This document shows, piece after piece, positions 55,440 to 64,000 of a DNA stretch of 64,000 nt. The translations under genes and the position numbers were made by a program. The stretch lies in NCBI GenBank assembly GCA_029255685.2, contig CM055319.2, positions 38,202,530 through 38,266,529 of the forward strand. Reading direction: 5' to 3'. Below the pieces are notes generated by a model, which was not told the origin of the DNA, did no database searches, and saw nothing but the letters and a program-made list of their open reading frames with translations. Position 1 is the stretch's first letter; each line of letters opens with the position of its first letter. This stretch comes from Silene conica. Lineage: Eukaryota; Streptophyta; Magnoliopsida; Caryophyllales; Caryophyllaceae.

Positions 55440-56237
55440 AACTTCCCAACGCTTAGACCTTTACTCGTCCCCGAGTAAAACTCGAAGATAAGTTAAAGAG
55501 AACTCACACCAAGGTCTATATAGCGAAACGTGAGTAGCTTGCTCCAACTCAAAACACATCACACAACCTCACTTCTCCTTCCCTCATATAAGCATATGAT
55601 CACAAGAATAATACACTTAACTTTAAAATAATGACCACACACAAACATCCTCCTCATCAACGAACCTCCAACAACAAACTACATGTGAAATATGAACATG
55701 AAAAGGTTCAATGTAGTAGATGTCAAAATACATTACAATCACCACCCATACCCTCCTTATCTCTCCTTAGCAACAATAACTCCAACCCGAACCACCCTTC
55801 GAACCTCCTTATGTCGCCATCTCCAAGATAAAACATGTAACCAAAAAAAACATTTTTTTTAATCTAAATCTCTCATTTTGCCTAGATCGCCCGCCCTTGC
55901 GGGTTTTCAATCTAGCTTTTATTCCTTACACTACTCTCATGGCACGCAACTCAATTCTTCATTTTACCCGGAGCGCCCTTTCGGGTTTTCACTCCGTCCT
56001 CGGCCATTTTACCCAATCTTGCCTAGGCGCCCGCCCTTGCGGGTTTTCACCTAGCCGGGTTATTTTTATTCTTTTTTTTTTCCTTCATTTTTTCATTTTT
56101 CATTTTTTTTTAATAAAGTAAAGTATATATACAAATGAAATGCCCTCCCCACGCTTAAGCTTCAGATTGTCCTCAATGGGAGGAACAACAAAAACTAAGA
56201 GAGGGAAAAAGGGAAAAGAAAGACATACCAACACAAG
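55440..56237 (-). other. 3' untranslated region of the right Athila
   Basis: 800 bp between the 3' ORF and the LTR. It includes an internal PPT-like AAGCGTGGGGAGGGCAT preceded by CATTGAGGACAAT (56138-56185, minus strand), the three-hairpin module (55882-56054) and an A/T-rich run near 56070-56115. Confidence 0.75.
55882..56054 (-). ncRNA. Triplicated hairpin module with covarying outer stems
   Basis: On the minus strand each copy reads: outer arm, TGAAAA, CCC(GC) hairpin, CG, outer arm. Outer arms are CTAGAT/ATCTAG (55882-55915), CGGAG/CTCCG (55969-55996) and CTAGG/CCTAG (56023-56054). Inner stems are CCCGC-AAGG-GCGGG twice and CCC-GAAA-GGG once. Base changes in the outer arms are matched on both sides. 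Confidence 0.7.
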
Positions 56238-56924
56238 TCAAGTAGCGGAGGAATTTCCCGTACCATGGCCGTGAGAGGCATGAACCTCCTTCCTAACTTC
56301 TCGGGGTAAATCAACCAGAGATCGAACAAGCTCACGAGTTTCCAAAACGACACTAGTAAGTGCTTCAAGTCGAGCATCGGTTATCTTCCTCCATTCACCA
56401 AAATCCGTCCTCAAAGTATCCACACTAGCTTGCAAGGCTTGGAAAGACAAGAGCCCTCTAGAAAGAGGTGGACTAGGCTGCTCCTTCTCAACATCACCAC
56501 TCTCCTCATTATCATCACTACCACTCCCTTCACTCTCACTAGTACTCCCTTCACTCTCACGATCACCATTAACCTCAACCCGTGGAAGAGTACTCGTATC
56601 ACCTTGTTTAGCAAACTCAGGATCAAGTGGAATAAAGTAATCGACCGCCGTCTTACCATAGGTAAGAGCCTTGTCTTGTGGCCGAGGCAAACACAAGTAA
56701 CGCTCATGATCCGTCCACCTACACCAATCATAAGTACCAACTGTCTCACGATGTCGCAACATATCCATGCCCACCAAACAATTCTCATCCATAAGAAAAT
56801 GATCTCCCAAAGGAAGGTCATTCGCCGAAACATCAATCTTACAGTATTTCATGAGCAAAGTTATTAATCCCCCACCACCAATCTTTCCTCCTCCGGGCTT
56901 TTGTTGTGACTCGCAAGCCGACAC
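56238..56924 (-). pseudogene. Athila 3' ORF, C-terminal part after a frameshift
   Basis: 228 codons overlapping the end of the ORF at 56864-57688 in another frame. The true continuation probably starts near GGGLITLLMKYCKID. It includes NCLVGMDMLRHRETVG and an acidic Ser/Glu stretch (SEGSTSESEGSGSDDNEESG), then a helical end (LQASVDTLRTDFGEWRKITDARLEALTS). The left Athila also has an acidic tail after its core. Confidence 0.75.
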
Positions 56925-57688
56925 AAAATATCAACCCAATCCGGAACTCCCTTCCCTTCCGGAGTCATGGACCACAAATATCCAAAGTGTACCCTAGGCA
57001 TCTTAGTAGGTTCCCCACGACAAAGAAAGGAAGTAGCAATAAGGCGGTGAGCAATGCGAAGGCATGGGTGGGGAATGGTAGAACTCACCTCTCCTTGTTT
57101 ATTGGTGGCATATTTTCCGGTCACCTCATACCACCATTTCGGGGCGGTATAGGAGTTAAGACCCGTATAAAGTTCCTCGTCCTTCTTCTCAACACCAAAA
57201 GCATCTCTCAATTGATCCATATTCATCTCACACACTCTCCCTTTCAACTTAAACTTGATGTTGGATACCACTCCCCTCTCTCGTTCCACCATTAAAGTAG
57301 ACAAAAACTCCAAAGTGTATCGACGATAGGTGGGTACTCCCTTAGTCATGAACCCCTCCAACCCAACATTTTTCAACAAAGCCTCCAGCACGTCAAGCAA
57401 ACCCAACTTCTCCAATGTCGGAATACTAAGAAACTTAGTCTCTGTTACCAACCTCTCATGCAAATCATCCCATATAACCCCTTGGGCATCGGTTAAATGA
57501 GCGGGTTTAGAAATGGGAAATCGGGTGGTAGTTTTAGTAGGCTTTTTAGTTGTGGATGTGGTGGTTTTTCTAGTTTTCGCAGGAGTTTTGGATGTAGAAG
57601 TGGAAGTAGTTTTTCTTTTGGTTCCTTTGGTGCGAGCCATGGTAAAAAACAACAAGAATACGACAACACAAAGCTCCTCAAAATTCAC
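56864..57688 (-). CDS. Athila 3' ORF (env-position), N-terminal part
   Basis: 274 codons from ATG 57688. A second ATG at 57640 (MARTKGTKRKTTS) gives a Lys/Thr-rich basic start like that of the left Athila protein and is my preferred start. Core motifs: FLSIPTLEKLGLLDVLEALL, YTLEFLSTL, MNMDQLRDAFGV, CLRIAHRLIATSFLCRGE. These match RFLCVPTLQALG, LLTLEFFSS, NQFAQFLGL and LRLLANTLFGRKE of the left copy. The frame is lost near 56880-56920. Function is unknown; it lies in the env position of Athila. Confidence 0.8.
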   Translation of the reverse strand: MNFEELCVVVFLLFFTMARTKGTKRKTTSTSTSKTPAKTRKTTTSTTKKPTKTTTRFPISKPAHLTDAQGVIWDDLHERLVTETKFLSIPTLEKLGLLDVLEALLKNVGLEGFMTKGVPTYRRYTLEFLSTLMVERERGVVSNIKFKLKGRVCEMNMDQLRDAFGVEKKDEELYTGLNSYTAPKWWYEVTGKYATNKQGEVSSTIPHPCLRIAHRLIATSFLCRGEPTKMPRVHFGYLWSMTPEGKGVPDWVDILCRLASHNKSPEEERLVVGD

Positions 57689-59038
57689 ACCAAACTCACG
57701 AGAAGTTCAATTCGTCCTCAACAACAATGGCACCAAAAAAAACTCTCCGCAGGAATGCAATAAAACGCAGAGGGATGAATTTTCGAAAATTGCGGTTTAT
57801 CAAATCAAAAAATCCGCCTTAGAACTTTTTCGGAAATTCTGAAAATTACCCACTGCCATTATCAAATATAATCAAACCCAGAACTAGCAAATCGAAAATT
57901 CTGTCACAAAGTAATAATGAGCATCGAAAATTTCGAAATAAAGCACTTGAGAACTATCAATTTGAAAATTTACCTGTCAATTCGAAAATGTGAAAGTTCA
58001 ATTGCTAAGTTTTAGAATTCGTGAACTGCTAATTCGAAATTAGCGAACTGCCAGAAATCGTTTGTGCGAAATCCCAAAGAAAGTAAGGCAGAAGCAGCGT
58101 GAAATCAGTTCGAAAGCAGATCGAACTCAATCCAAAATTGCAAACGCCAGTAACCGTATCACAAATTCGAAAACCCAATTGCTATTTGCAGGAAGTTGCT
58201 AATTGCTAGTGGTCGATCAAATTCGAACCCCTAAACGGCAGAATTCGCCCAAAACTCCAGAAAAACGCAAATTTTTCGAAACCCCAATGAAAGTAATGCG
58301 AAATCAGTGCAAAATCAATTCGAAATTAGTTCTGGGATCAAGTCGAAATCCCAAGCACCAATAATCGTATCACAAATTCGAAATTTCAATTCCTAATTGC
58401 CAGAAATCGAAATGTTGTGCGAATCCCAGAAATTGAAAAAAAAAACTAGGGTTTCTCAAATTCTCAAAACTGACGAGGAGGAAGTAGGATTGGACTCGAA
58501 TTTTGGATTAAAGGGATGGAAAATAGGATATGTAAGTTGAAGAAGATGGTGAATGAGAAGATGAATCGATACTTTTGTTCTATTTGTTCTTTTTTTTTGT
58601 TTGGGATTGAAAACTGAGAAAATAATTGAAGAAGGAAGAAGGAAGAACCTGGTTGATAGTCCGCGATACGCTGCTGGGGCCGCATAATGCGGCTGTGGCC
58701 GCACGTAAGCATAGGGAAAGGCCTGACTTGGCCGCACCATGCGGCTATGGCCGCACCATGCTTATGCCTGGGCCTGTTTTGGCCGCACGATGCGGATATG
58801 GCCGCACAATGCCTCTCGCGCTTCAGCCATGTTTTGTGTCTTTTTTTCTTCTTTTTTTTCACCAAATTACCTATAAAACAAAAACAAATTAAAGAGTAAG
58901 TTAATTAAATCTAATAAAAACAAGAAATTGAAACTAACTACCTAAAATTTAAAAGAAAAAAAAACAAAGAAAATAAATCGGGTTGCCTCCCGTAAAGCGC
59001 CTTAGTTAATGTCGTGGCTCGACATGAAAATGAGGAGG
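57689..59038 (-). other. Spacer between pol and 3' ORF of the right Athila
   Basis: 1.35 kb. From 57840 to 58440 it is a degenerate mosaic of short repeated phrases (AATTCGAAA, CCAGAAATCG, CAAATTCGAAA). Then come three paired GGCCGCA words (58678-58808). ORFs here on both strands are shadows of this repeat. Confidence 0.75.
58678..58808. repeat. Three paired GGCCGCA words, 19-bp spacing
   Basis: GGCCGCA starts at 58678/58697, 58730/58749 and 58781/58800: 19 bp inside each pair and 52 and 51 bp between pairs. Between the words is ATGCGG, so GCCGCA and TGCGGC also form a small hairpin in each unit. Confidence 0.92.
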
Positions 59039-62000
59039 TCAAGTTTCATAAATTGGGTCGATAAGATCAATTCCCTCGACCGATTCTTTTTGAAAACCTT
59101 CATAATATGGCTTAAGACGGTGCCCGTTCACTTTAAAAATCTTTTCCGTAGAAGGACTACGAATCTCAACCGCTCCATGTGGAAATAGTTGAGTGACAAT
59201 AAATGGACCAACCCATCTCGACCTTAGCTTACCTGGAAATAACCGAAGACGAGATATATAGAGCAAAACCTTTTGACCAATGGTAAATGTTTTCCGAGAA
59301 AGCATCTTATCATGCCATGCCTTCGTTCGCTCCTTGAAAATCGCCGCATTTTCATACGACTCATTCCGAATCTCTTCCAACTCTTGTAATTGCAATTTTC
59401 GGAACTTACCCGACTCATTCATTCTCATGTTAAAGGTTTTTACCGCCCAAAAAGCTTTGTGCTCAAGCTCGACCGGAAGATGACAAGACTTACCGAACAC
59501 CAACCGATATGGTGACATACCAATTGGAGTTTTATAGGTCGTGCGATAGGCCCATAGCGCGTCTTCTAACCTCATGCTCCAATCTTTCCGGCTTGGATTC
59601 ACCGTCTTCTCCAAGATGGACTTCACTTCTCTATTGGACACTTCGGCTTGACCATTCGTTTGAGGATGGTTAGCGGTAGAAACTTTGTGAGTGACACAAT
59701 ATTTCTTTAAAAGCGCTTCAACCGTCCGATTGCAAAAGTGAGTGCCTCGATCACTTATCAATGCCCTTGGAATTCCGAACCTAGAAAAGATGTTAGACTT
59801 GATAAAATCTGTAACAACTTTAGAATCGTTAGTCCTAGTGGGTTTAGCTTCCACCCACTTCGAAACATAATCAACGGCAAGAAGTATATATAAGAAACCA
59901 TGAGACATGGGGAATGGACCCATAAAATCTATCCCCCATACATCAAAAATTTCACAATAAAGCATAGGAGTTTGAGGCATCTCATCGGGAAATGTGCCAC
60001 GAATGGGCACTTCAAGCCTCTCTGCATTTACTAGCCGACTCAAGTGGTCCGCAACCACATTCTCGGCTCCCTTCTTATCCCGAACCTCAACATCAAATTC
60101 ACTTAGCAACAATACCCATCGAATAAGTCTTGGTTTGGCCTCCTTCTTTGTCATTAAGTACCTAAGAGCGGCATGATCGGTGAACACCACCACCTTAGTA
60201 CCAAGTAGATAAGACCGGAGTTTCTCTAGAGCAAATACCACCGCCAACATCTCTTTCTCGGTAGTAGAGTAATTCTTTTGGGCATCATTGAGAGTCATGG
60301 AGGCATAGTAAATCACATGAGGTACTCGCCCAACTCGTTGACCTAAGACGGCACCAAGGGCGTAGTCACTAGCATCACACATAAGCTCAAATGGAAGAGA
60401 CCAATTTGGAGCTTGAATGATTAGGGCCGATGTCAACTTCTCTTTTAACTTGTCAAATGCTTCCTTACAAGCTAAATCAAAGTCAAAGTCCACCTCCTTT
60501 TGTAATAATTTGCACATCGGTGAAGCTACCTTGGAGAAATCTTTAATAAACCTTCTATAAAAACCGGCATGACCAAGAAACGAGCGAACTTCACGAACAT
60601 TAGTGGGGTAAGGAAGAGATTGAATAGTATCAATTTTGGCTTTATCAACTTCAATACCTTTAGATGAGACCACATGCCCAAGGACAATACCTTGCTCTAC
60701 CATGAAATGGCATTTTTCAGAATTCAAGACAAGGTTAGTGTCAATGCATCTCTTAAGCACAAGAGATAAATGAGACAAACAACTATCAAAGAAATCACCA
60801 TGCACGGTAAAATCATCCATGAAAACTTCAATAAAATTCTCAACATATTCAGAAAATATACTAACCATGCATCTTTGAAAAGTTGCGGGAGCATTACATA
60901 ACCCAAATGGCATGCGTCGATACGCAAAGGTGCCAAAAGGACAAGTAAATGTGGTCTTGTCTTGATCCTCGGGGGCAATAGCAATTTGAAAGTAACCCGA
61001 GTATCCATCTAAAAAGCAATAAAAAGACTTACCGGCAAGCCTCTCAAGCATTTGATCAATGAATGGTAAAGGGAAATGGTCCTTCCTTGTCACCGCATTG
61101 AGTCTACGGTAGTCAATACAAACTCGCCACCCATTTTGCACTCGGGTGGGAACCAACTCTCCATGTTGATTTTCTACAACCGTTACTCCACTCTTCTTAG
61201 GTACCACTTGTGTGGGGCTCACCCACTTGCTATCGGATATCGGGTAAATCATACCCACTTGTAAAAGCTTAAGAATCTCCTTCTTCACCACCTCCATCAT
61301 AGGTGGGTTCAATCTCCTTTGAGGTTGCCTCACCGGTTTGGCATCGTACTCCAGGTATATGTGGTGCATACAAGTGGTTGGACTAATGCCCTTGATGTCG
61401 GCAATAGTCCACCCAATTGCAAGTTTATTTTCCTTAAGGACCTCTATCAACTTTACCTCTTGCTCCTTGGTGAGTTTGTTTGAAATGATCACCGGTAAAG
61501 TTTCTTCATCACCTAGAAAAACATACTTCAAATGATCCGGTAATGGCTTCAACTCAACCACGGGTGCCTGCAAAACTGAGGGTAACAATTTCTCACGGGG
61601 CAAAGTTAGTGTTAGAGGTTTAGAAAAGGAAGGCATGATGGGAGAACTTTCAATCTTGGCTAAGGAAGCCACAACTTCTTTCAAGTCATTAGATATAGAG
61701 AAATCCAATTCATCACAAGATAGGCTATTATCAATAGCCACAAGTAAATCATCTCCTCCATTCACATTGAACACATCCTGCACTAAAGGTTCCAAAACAT
61801 CAATCATGAAACAAGAATGATCATCACGAGGATACTTCATGGCATCATAGATATTAAACTTAACCACTTGACCATCGGCCTCCATAGTGAGAGAACCATT
61901 AGACACATCAATTTTTGTACTTGCGGTTCTTAAGAATGGCCTACCTAAAAGTATAGGAGCCGCTTGTGAATCATGTTCCATGTCAAGTACATAAAAATCA

Positions 62001-63913
62001 GCGGGAAAGATTAGTTTATCAACCATTACAAGTACATCCTCAACTACCCCTTTAGGATAAGCATTTGAACGATCGGCCAATTGAATTACCACCCCCGTTT
62101 TAACCAAAGGTCCTAATTTCAATGACTTGTATAAGGAATATGGGAGTACATTAATTGAAGCACCTAAGTCAAGCATAGAATTAGGAATAGTGGTGTCTCC
62201 TAAGGTACAAGGTACGGTAAACATACCGGGATCACTACACTTGGGTGGTAACTTATGTTGAAACAAAGCCGACACATGTTCATTGACTTTAACTTTTTGG
62301 ACACCCTTCAACTTTTGATTCCTTTTAATGGTACACAACTCCTTAAGAAACTTAGCATATCGAGGCACGCTTTTCAATAAATCTAACAAAGGAATGTTTA
62401 CCTCACATTTGCGAAAAGTCTCATAGACATCCTTGTCTTGCATAGGACGACTTTTCCTTTTGAGTGCCTCGGGAAATGGTGGAGCATCCACATAAGTTGG
62501 TGTGACAACCGGTGTTACTTCCTCCTCTTGAACCAGTGGTTGGTTGACATTAGGCTCAACGATCAACTCCTCTTCTTCTATGATCTCATTAATCTTTGCT
62601 TTTGATCCTTGCAACTCCTTCCCACTTCTCAAAGTCATGGCACTTGCATTAGGCTTGGGATTACGAATGGTTTGAGATGGCAATTTCCCGGAATCCCTAG
62701 CTTCAAGCCTCCCAAGAGCACTAGACATTTGCCCAAATTGATTTTCCAAGTTTTGGATGCTAGCCTTCGTCTCTTGTTGAAATTGCACTTGATTAGCTTG
62801 CATAGTAGCCACATTAGAGGTAAGAGCCCGAATCATGTCCTCCGTAGACATGGATGGAGTAGAAGTTTGATCTGGTGGCCTTGGAATGAACCTTGTTTTA
62901 GTTTGACCAAATTGTTGGCCAAAAGTTTGAGATTGACCTTGTTGACCAAATGATGAGCCTTGGCCTGGTTGCAAACCGCCTTGCGGGTTCCCATATTGGA
63001 AACCGGGATGGTCTCTCCTCATAGGATTATAGTAAGGCTCAAATCTCCTTTGACCAAAAGTACCCGCGGCATTCACTGCTTCGGTCTCCTCTTGGATATG
63101 TGGGCATTGATCGCTAGCATGCCCATTGGATGAACAAATACCACAAGTGTGCACTTGTTGCATGTTCCCCACAAGCATCTCCCTCATCAAGGAAGTCAAA
63201 TCTTCAACCTTGCTCTCTAAGGAAGTGTTTGAGGTAGAGTTAGCCATGCTCACCCTTTTTGTTTTGGATCTCATACTAAATTGGCGTGTGCTTTCGGCAA
63301 GCTCACCCAATAGTTCATTGGCTTCATCCGGATTTTTGTTGAGGATACCTCCACCACTAGCACTATGCACCATTCGAGCATCTTCCGGCGATAACCCTCC
63401 AACAAAATACATGATGAGATCTTGGTCATTATAACCATGGTACGGACAACTTGCACATAGCTTCTTGAACCGCTCCCAATAGTCATAAAGTGTTTCATCA
63501 TCCGTTTGCTCAACATTGGATATCTTCTTCTTAAGATCGGATGATTTGGAAGCCGGAAAATACTTTTCAAAAAACGCCTTCTTCATTGCCGCCCAAGTGG
63601 TGATACTACCCGGTGGAAGGTAGTATAACCAATCTCTAGCGGTGTCCTTGAGTGAGAACGGAAATGCTCTCAACTTGATTTGTTCTTCGGTAACGCCATT
63701 AAGTTTCATGCTAGTGCACACCACATGAAACTCGGATAAACGCTTGTTTGGATCTTCACCACTTAACCCATGGAATGCGGGTAATAAGTGGATCAAACCC
63801 GACTTCAATTCAAATGTGGTGCCTTCCTCCAACGCCGAAAAAGTGATGCATAAAGGTTGTTGAGTGAGATCGGGGGCGGTGAGCTCCCTAATCGTCCTAG
63901 TTTCTCTTGGCAT
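59039..63913 (-). CDS. Athila gag-pol polyprotein, unbroken but lacking the integrase zinc domain
   Basis: 1,624 codons without stop or frameshift. Gag ([19 protein letters not shown], about residue 85), zinc knuckle [15 protein letters not shown] (about 258), protease [15 protein letters not shown] (about 583), RT ([24 protein letters not shown] at about 1035), RNase H ([16 protein letters not shown], about 1176; [20 protein letters not shown]), integrase core ([18 protein letters not shown] about 1386, [10 protein letters not shown] about 1424) and C-terminus ([15 protein letters not shown]). Between RNase H and the core, at about residue 1310, GTFPDE runs straight into [12 protein letters not shown]. 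The HHCC zinc-binding region and about 110 residues expected in Athila are absent, in frame. Confidence 0.92.
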   Translation of the reverse strand: MPRETRTIRELTAPDLTQQPLCITFSALEEGTTFELKSGLIHLLPAFHGLSGEDPNKRLSEFHVVCTSMKLNGVTEEQIKLRAFPFSLKDTARDWLYYLPPGSITTWAAMKKAFFEKYFPASKSSDLKKKISNVEQTDDETLYDYWERFKKLCASCPYHGYNDQDLIMYFVGGLSPEDARMVHSASGGGILNKNPDEANELLGELAESTRQFSMRSKTKRVSMANSTSNTSLESKVEDLTSLMREMLVGNMQQVHTCGICSSNGHASDQCPHIQEETEAVNAAGTFGQRRFEPYYNPMRRDHPGFQYGNPQGGLQPGQGSSFGQQGQSQTFGQQFGQTKTRFIPRPPDQTSTPSMSTEDMIRALTSNVATMQANQVQFQQETKASIQNLENQFGQMSSALGRLEARDSGKLPSQTIRNPKPNASAMTLRSGKELQGSKAKINEIIEEEELIVEPNVNQPLVQEEEVTPVVTPTYVDAPPFPEALKRKSRPMQDKDVYETFRKCEVNIPLLDLLKSVPRYAKFLKELCTIKRNQKLKGVQKVKVNEHVSALFQHKLPPKCSDPGMFTVPCTLGDTTIPNSMLDLGASINVLPYSLYKSLKLGPLVKTGVVIQLADRSNAYPKGVVEDVLVMVDKLIFPADFYVLDMEHDSQAAPILLGRPFLRTASTKIDVSNGSLTMEADGQVVKFNIYDAMKYPRDDHSCFMIDVLEPLVQDVFNVNGGDDLLVAIDNSLSCDELDFSISNDLKEVVASLAKIESSPIMPSFSKPLTLTLPREKLLPSVLQAPVVELKPLPDHLKYVFLGDEETLPVIISNKLTKEQEVKLIEVLKENKLAIGWTIADIKGISPTTCMHHIYLEYDAKPVRQPQRRLNPPMMEVVKKEILKLLQVGMIYPISDSKWVSPTQVVPKKSGVTVVENQHGELVPTRVQNGWRVCIDYRRLNAVTRKDHFPLPFIDQMLERLAGKSFYCFLDGYSGYFQIAIAPEDQDKTTFTCPFGTFAYRRMPFGLCNAPATFQRCMVSIFSEYVENFIEVFMDDFTVHGDFFDSCLSHLSLVLKRCIDTNLVLNSEKCHFMVEQGIVLGHVVSSKGIEVDKAKIDTIQSLPYPTNVREVRSFLGHAGFYRRFIKDFSKVASPMCKLLQKEVDFDFDLACKEAFDKLKEKLTSALIIQAPNWSLPFELMCDASDYALGAVLGQRVGRVPHVIYYASMTLNDAQKNYSTTEKEMLAVVFALEKLRSYLLGTKVVVFTDHAALRYLMTKKEAKPRLIRWVLLLSEFDVEVRDKKGAENVVADHLSRLVNAERLEVPIRGTFPDEMPQTPMLYCEIFDVWGIDFMGPFPMSHGFLYILLAVDYVSKWVEAKPTRTNDSKVVTDFIKSNIFSRFGIPRALISDRGTHFCNRTVEALLKKYCVTHKVSTANHPQTNGQAEVSNREVKSILEKTVNPSRKDWSMRLEDALWAYRTTYKTPIGMSPYRLVFGKSCHLPVELEHKAFWAVKTFNMRMNESGKFRKLQLQELEEIRNESYENAAIFKERTKAWHDKMLSRKTFTIGQKVLLYISRLRLFPGKLRSRWVGPFIVTQLFPHGAVEIRSPSTEKIFKVNGHRLKPYYEGFQKESVEGIDLIDPIYET

Positions 63914-64000
63914 GTTGATCTTTTCTTTTTCTTCTTTCTTGTCTTGATTGTCAAATTGAAGCTTTCGCCTTATCGCTCTTCTAACACGAAAAAGAGTTCT
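63914..64000 (-). other. Leader of the right Athila (start outside window)
   Basis: 87 bp of A/G-rich (minus strand) leader upstream of the gag ATG. The primer site and 5' LTR are beyond the window edge. Confidence 0.6.

Larger units (their letters stand above)
54048..64000 (-). mobile_element. Athila-like Ty3/gypsy element, nearly complete
   Basis: Minus-strand order: (5' LTR outside the window), gag-pol 63913-59039, spacer, 3' ORF 57688-56238 (frameshifted), 3' UTR, PPT, 3' LTR 55439-54048. It is inserted in the LTR of copia c. It differs clearly from the left Athila in LTR sequence and in the repeated word of its spacer. Confidence 0.9.

Noticed and set aside
57497-57842. Gly/Ser-rich and Val-rich ORFs on the plus strand
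   Set aside because: Antisense shadows of the Lys/Thr-rich start of the Athila 3' ORF.
58456-58899. Four overlapping ORFs around the GGCCGCA pairs
   Set aside because: All frames are open because of the short repeat; no homology and no conserved start.

Overview
This window is plant nuclear heterochromatin made almost entirely of nested transposable elements. I see no host protein gene, tRNA or rRNA. Full plant element families are present: Athila-like and chromovirus Ty3/gypsy, Angela/BARE-like Ty1/copia, CRM-clade gypsy, L1-type LINE and CACTA. The Met-tRNA type primer sites and the AT-rich composition also point to a repeat-rich angiosperm, probably a eudicot. The CRM and Athila elements suggest a pericentromeric position. 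I cannot name the species.

Layout. 1-6243: right part of an Athila-like element (+ strand: integrase end, 3' env-position ORF, 3' LTR), inserted into a Tekay-like chromovirus. 6244-44149: that chromovirus (+), broken into RT/RNase H (6244-7885), integrase (7886-8509, 39001-39546, 41107-41206) and a 2.9 kb 3' LTR (41274-44149). It is split by copia element b (8510-38995, - strand, TSD CTTGG) and by an Athila solo LTR (39547-41101). Copia b itself holds a second chromovirus LTR remnant (10354-31499, TSD GTTAT). That remnant holds a gag-less CRM element (11406-16694, TSD GAAAG), a LINE (17044-19154) and a copia-a tandem, LTR-pol-LTR-leader (20424-30003). A second LINE (37261-37970) sits next to copia b's primer site. 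44150-46407: a truncated, partly tandem-duplicated CACTA element. 46408-54047: a gag-only copia element c (-). 54048-64000: an Athila-like element (-) with an unbroken 1,624-codon gag-pol ORF.

Nesting order and LTR divergence agree. By eye, copia b LTRs differ at about 1.6%, the chromovirus remnant inside it at about 1.1%, copia a at about 0.3%, and the CRM LTRs look identical.

The most interesting signal is not coding. A 12-bp GC-rich, CpG-containing word, GGTCG(A/G)CCGACC, occurs 32 times as 16 pairs, and every pair has exactly 21 bp start to start. The pairs lie in Athila LTRs just upstream of the TATA box, in the pol-3'ORF spacer of Athila, and in the leader of an unrelated copia element. 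A second Athila carries a different word (GGCCGCA) in the same spacer, also paired, always at 19 bp. The chromovirus LTR has five GC-rich hairpins of related composition. Three copies of an RNA hairpin module with covarying outer stems lie in the 3' region of the right Athila. A conserved GTAAGT donor and a pre-ATG acceptor suggest a roughly 0.3 kb leader intron in all three copia elements.
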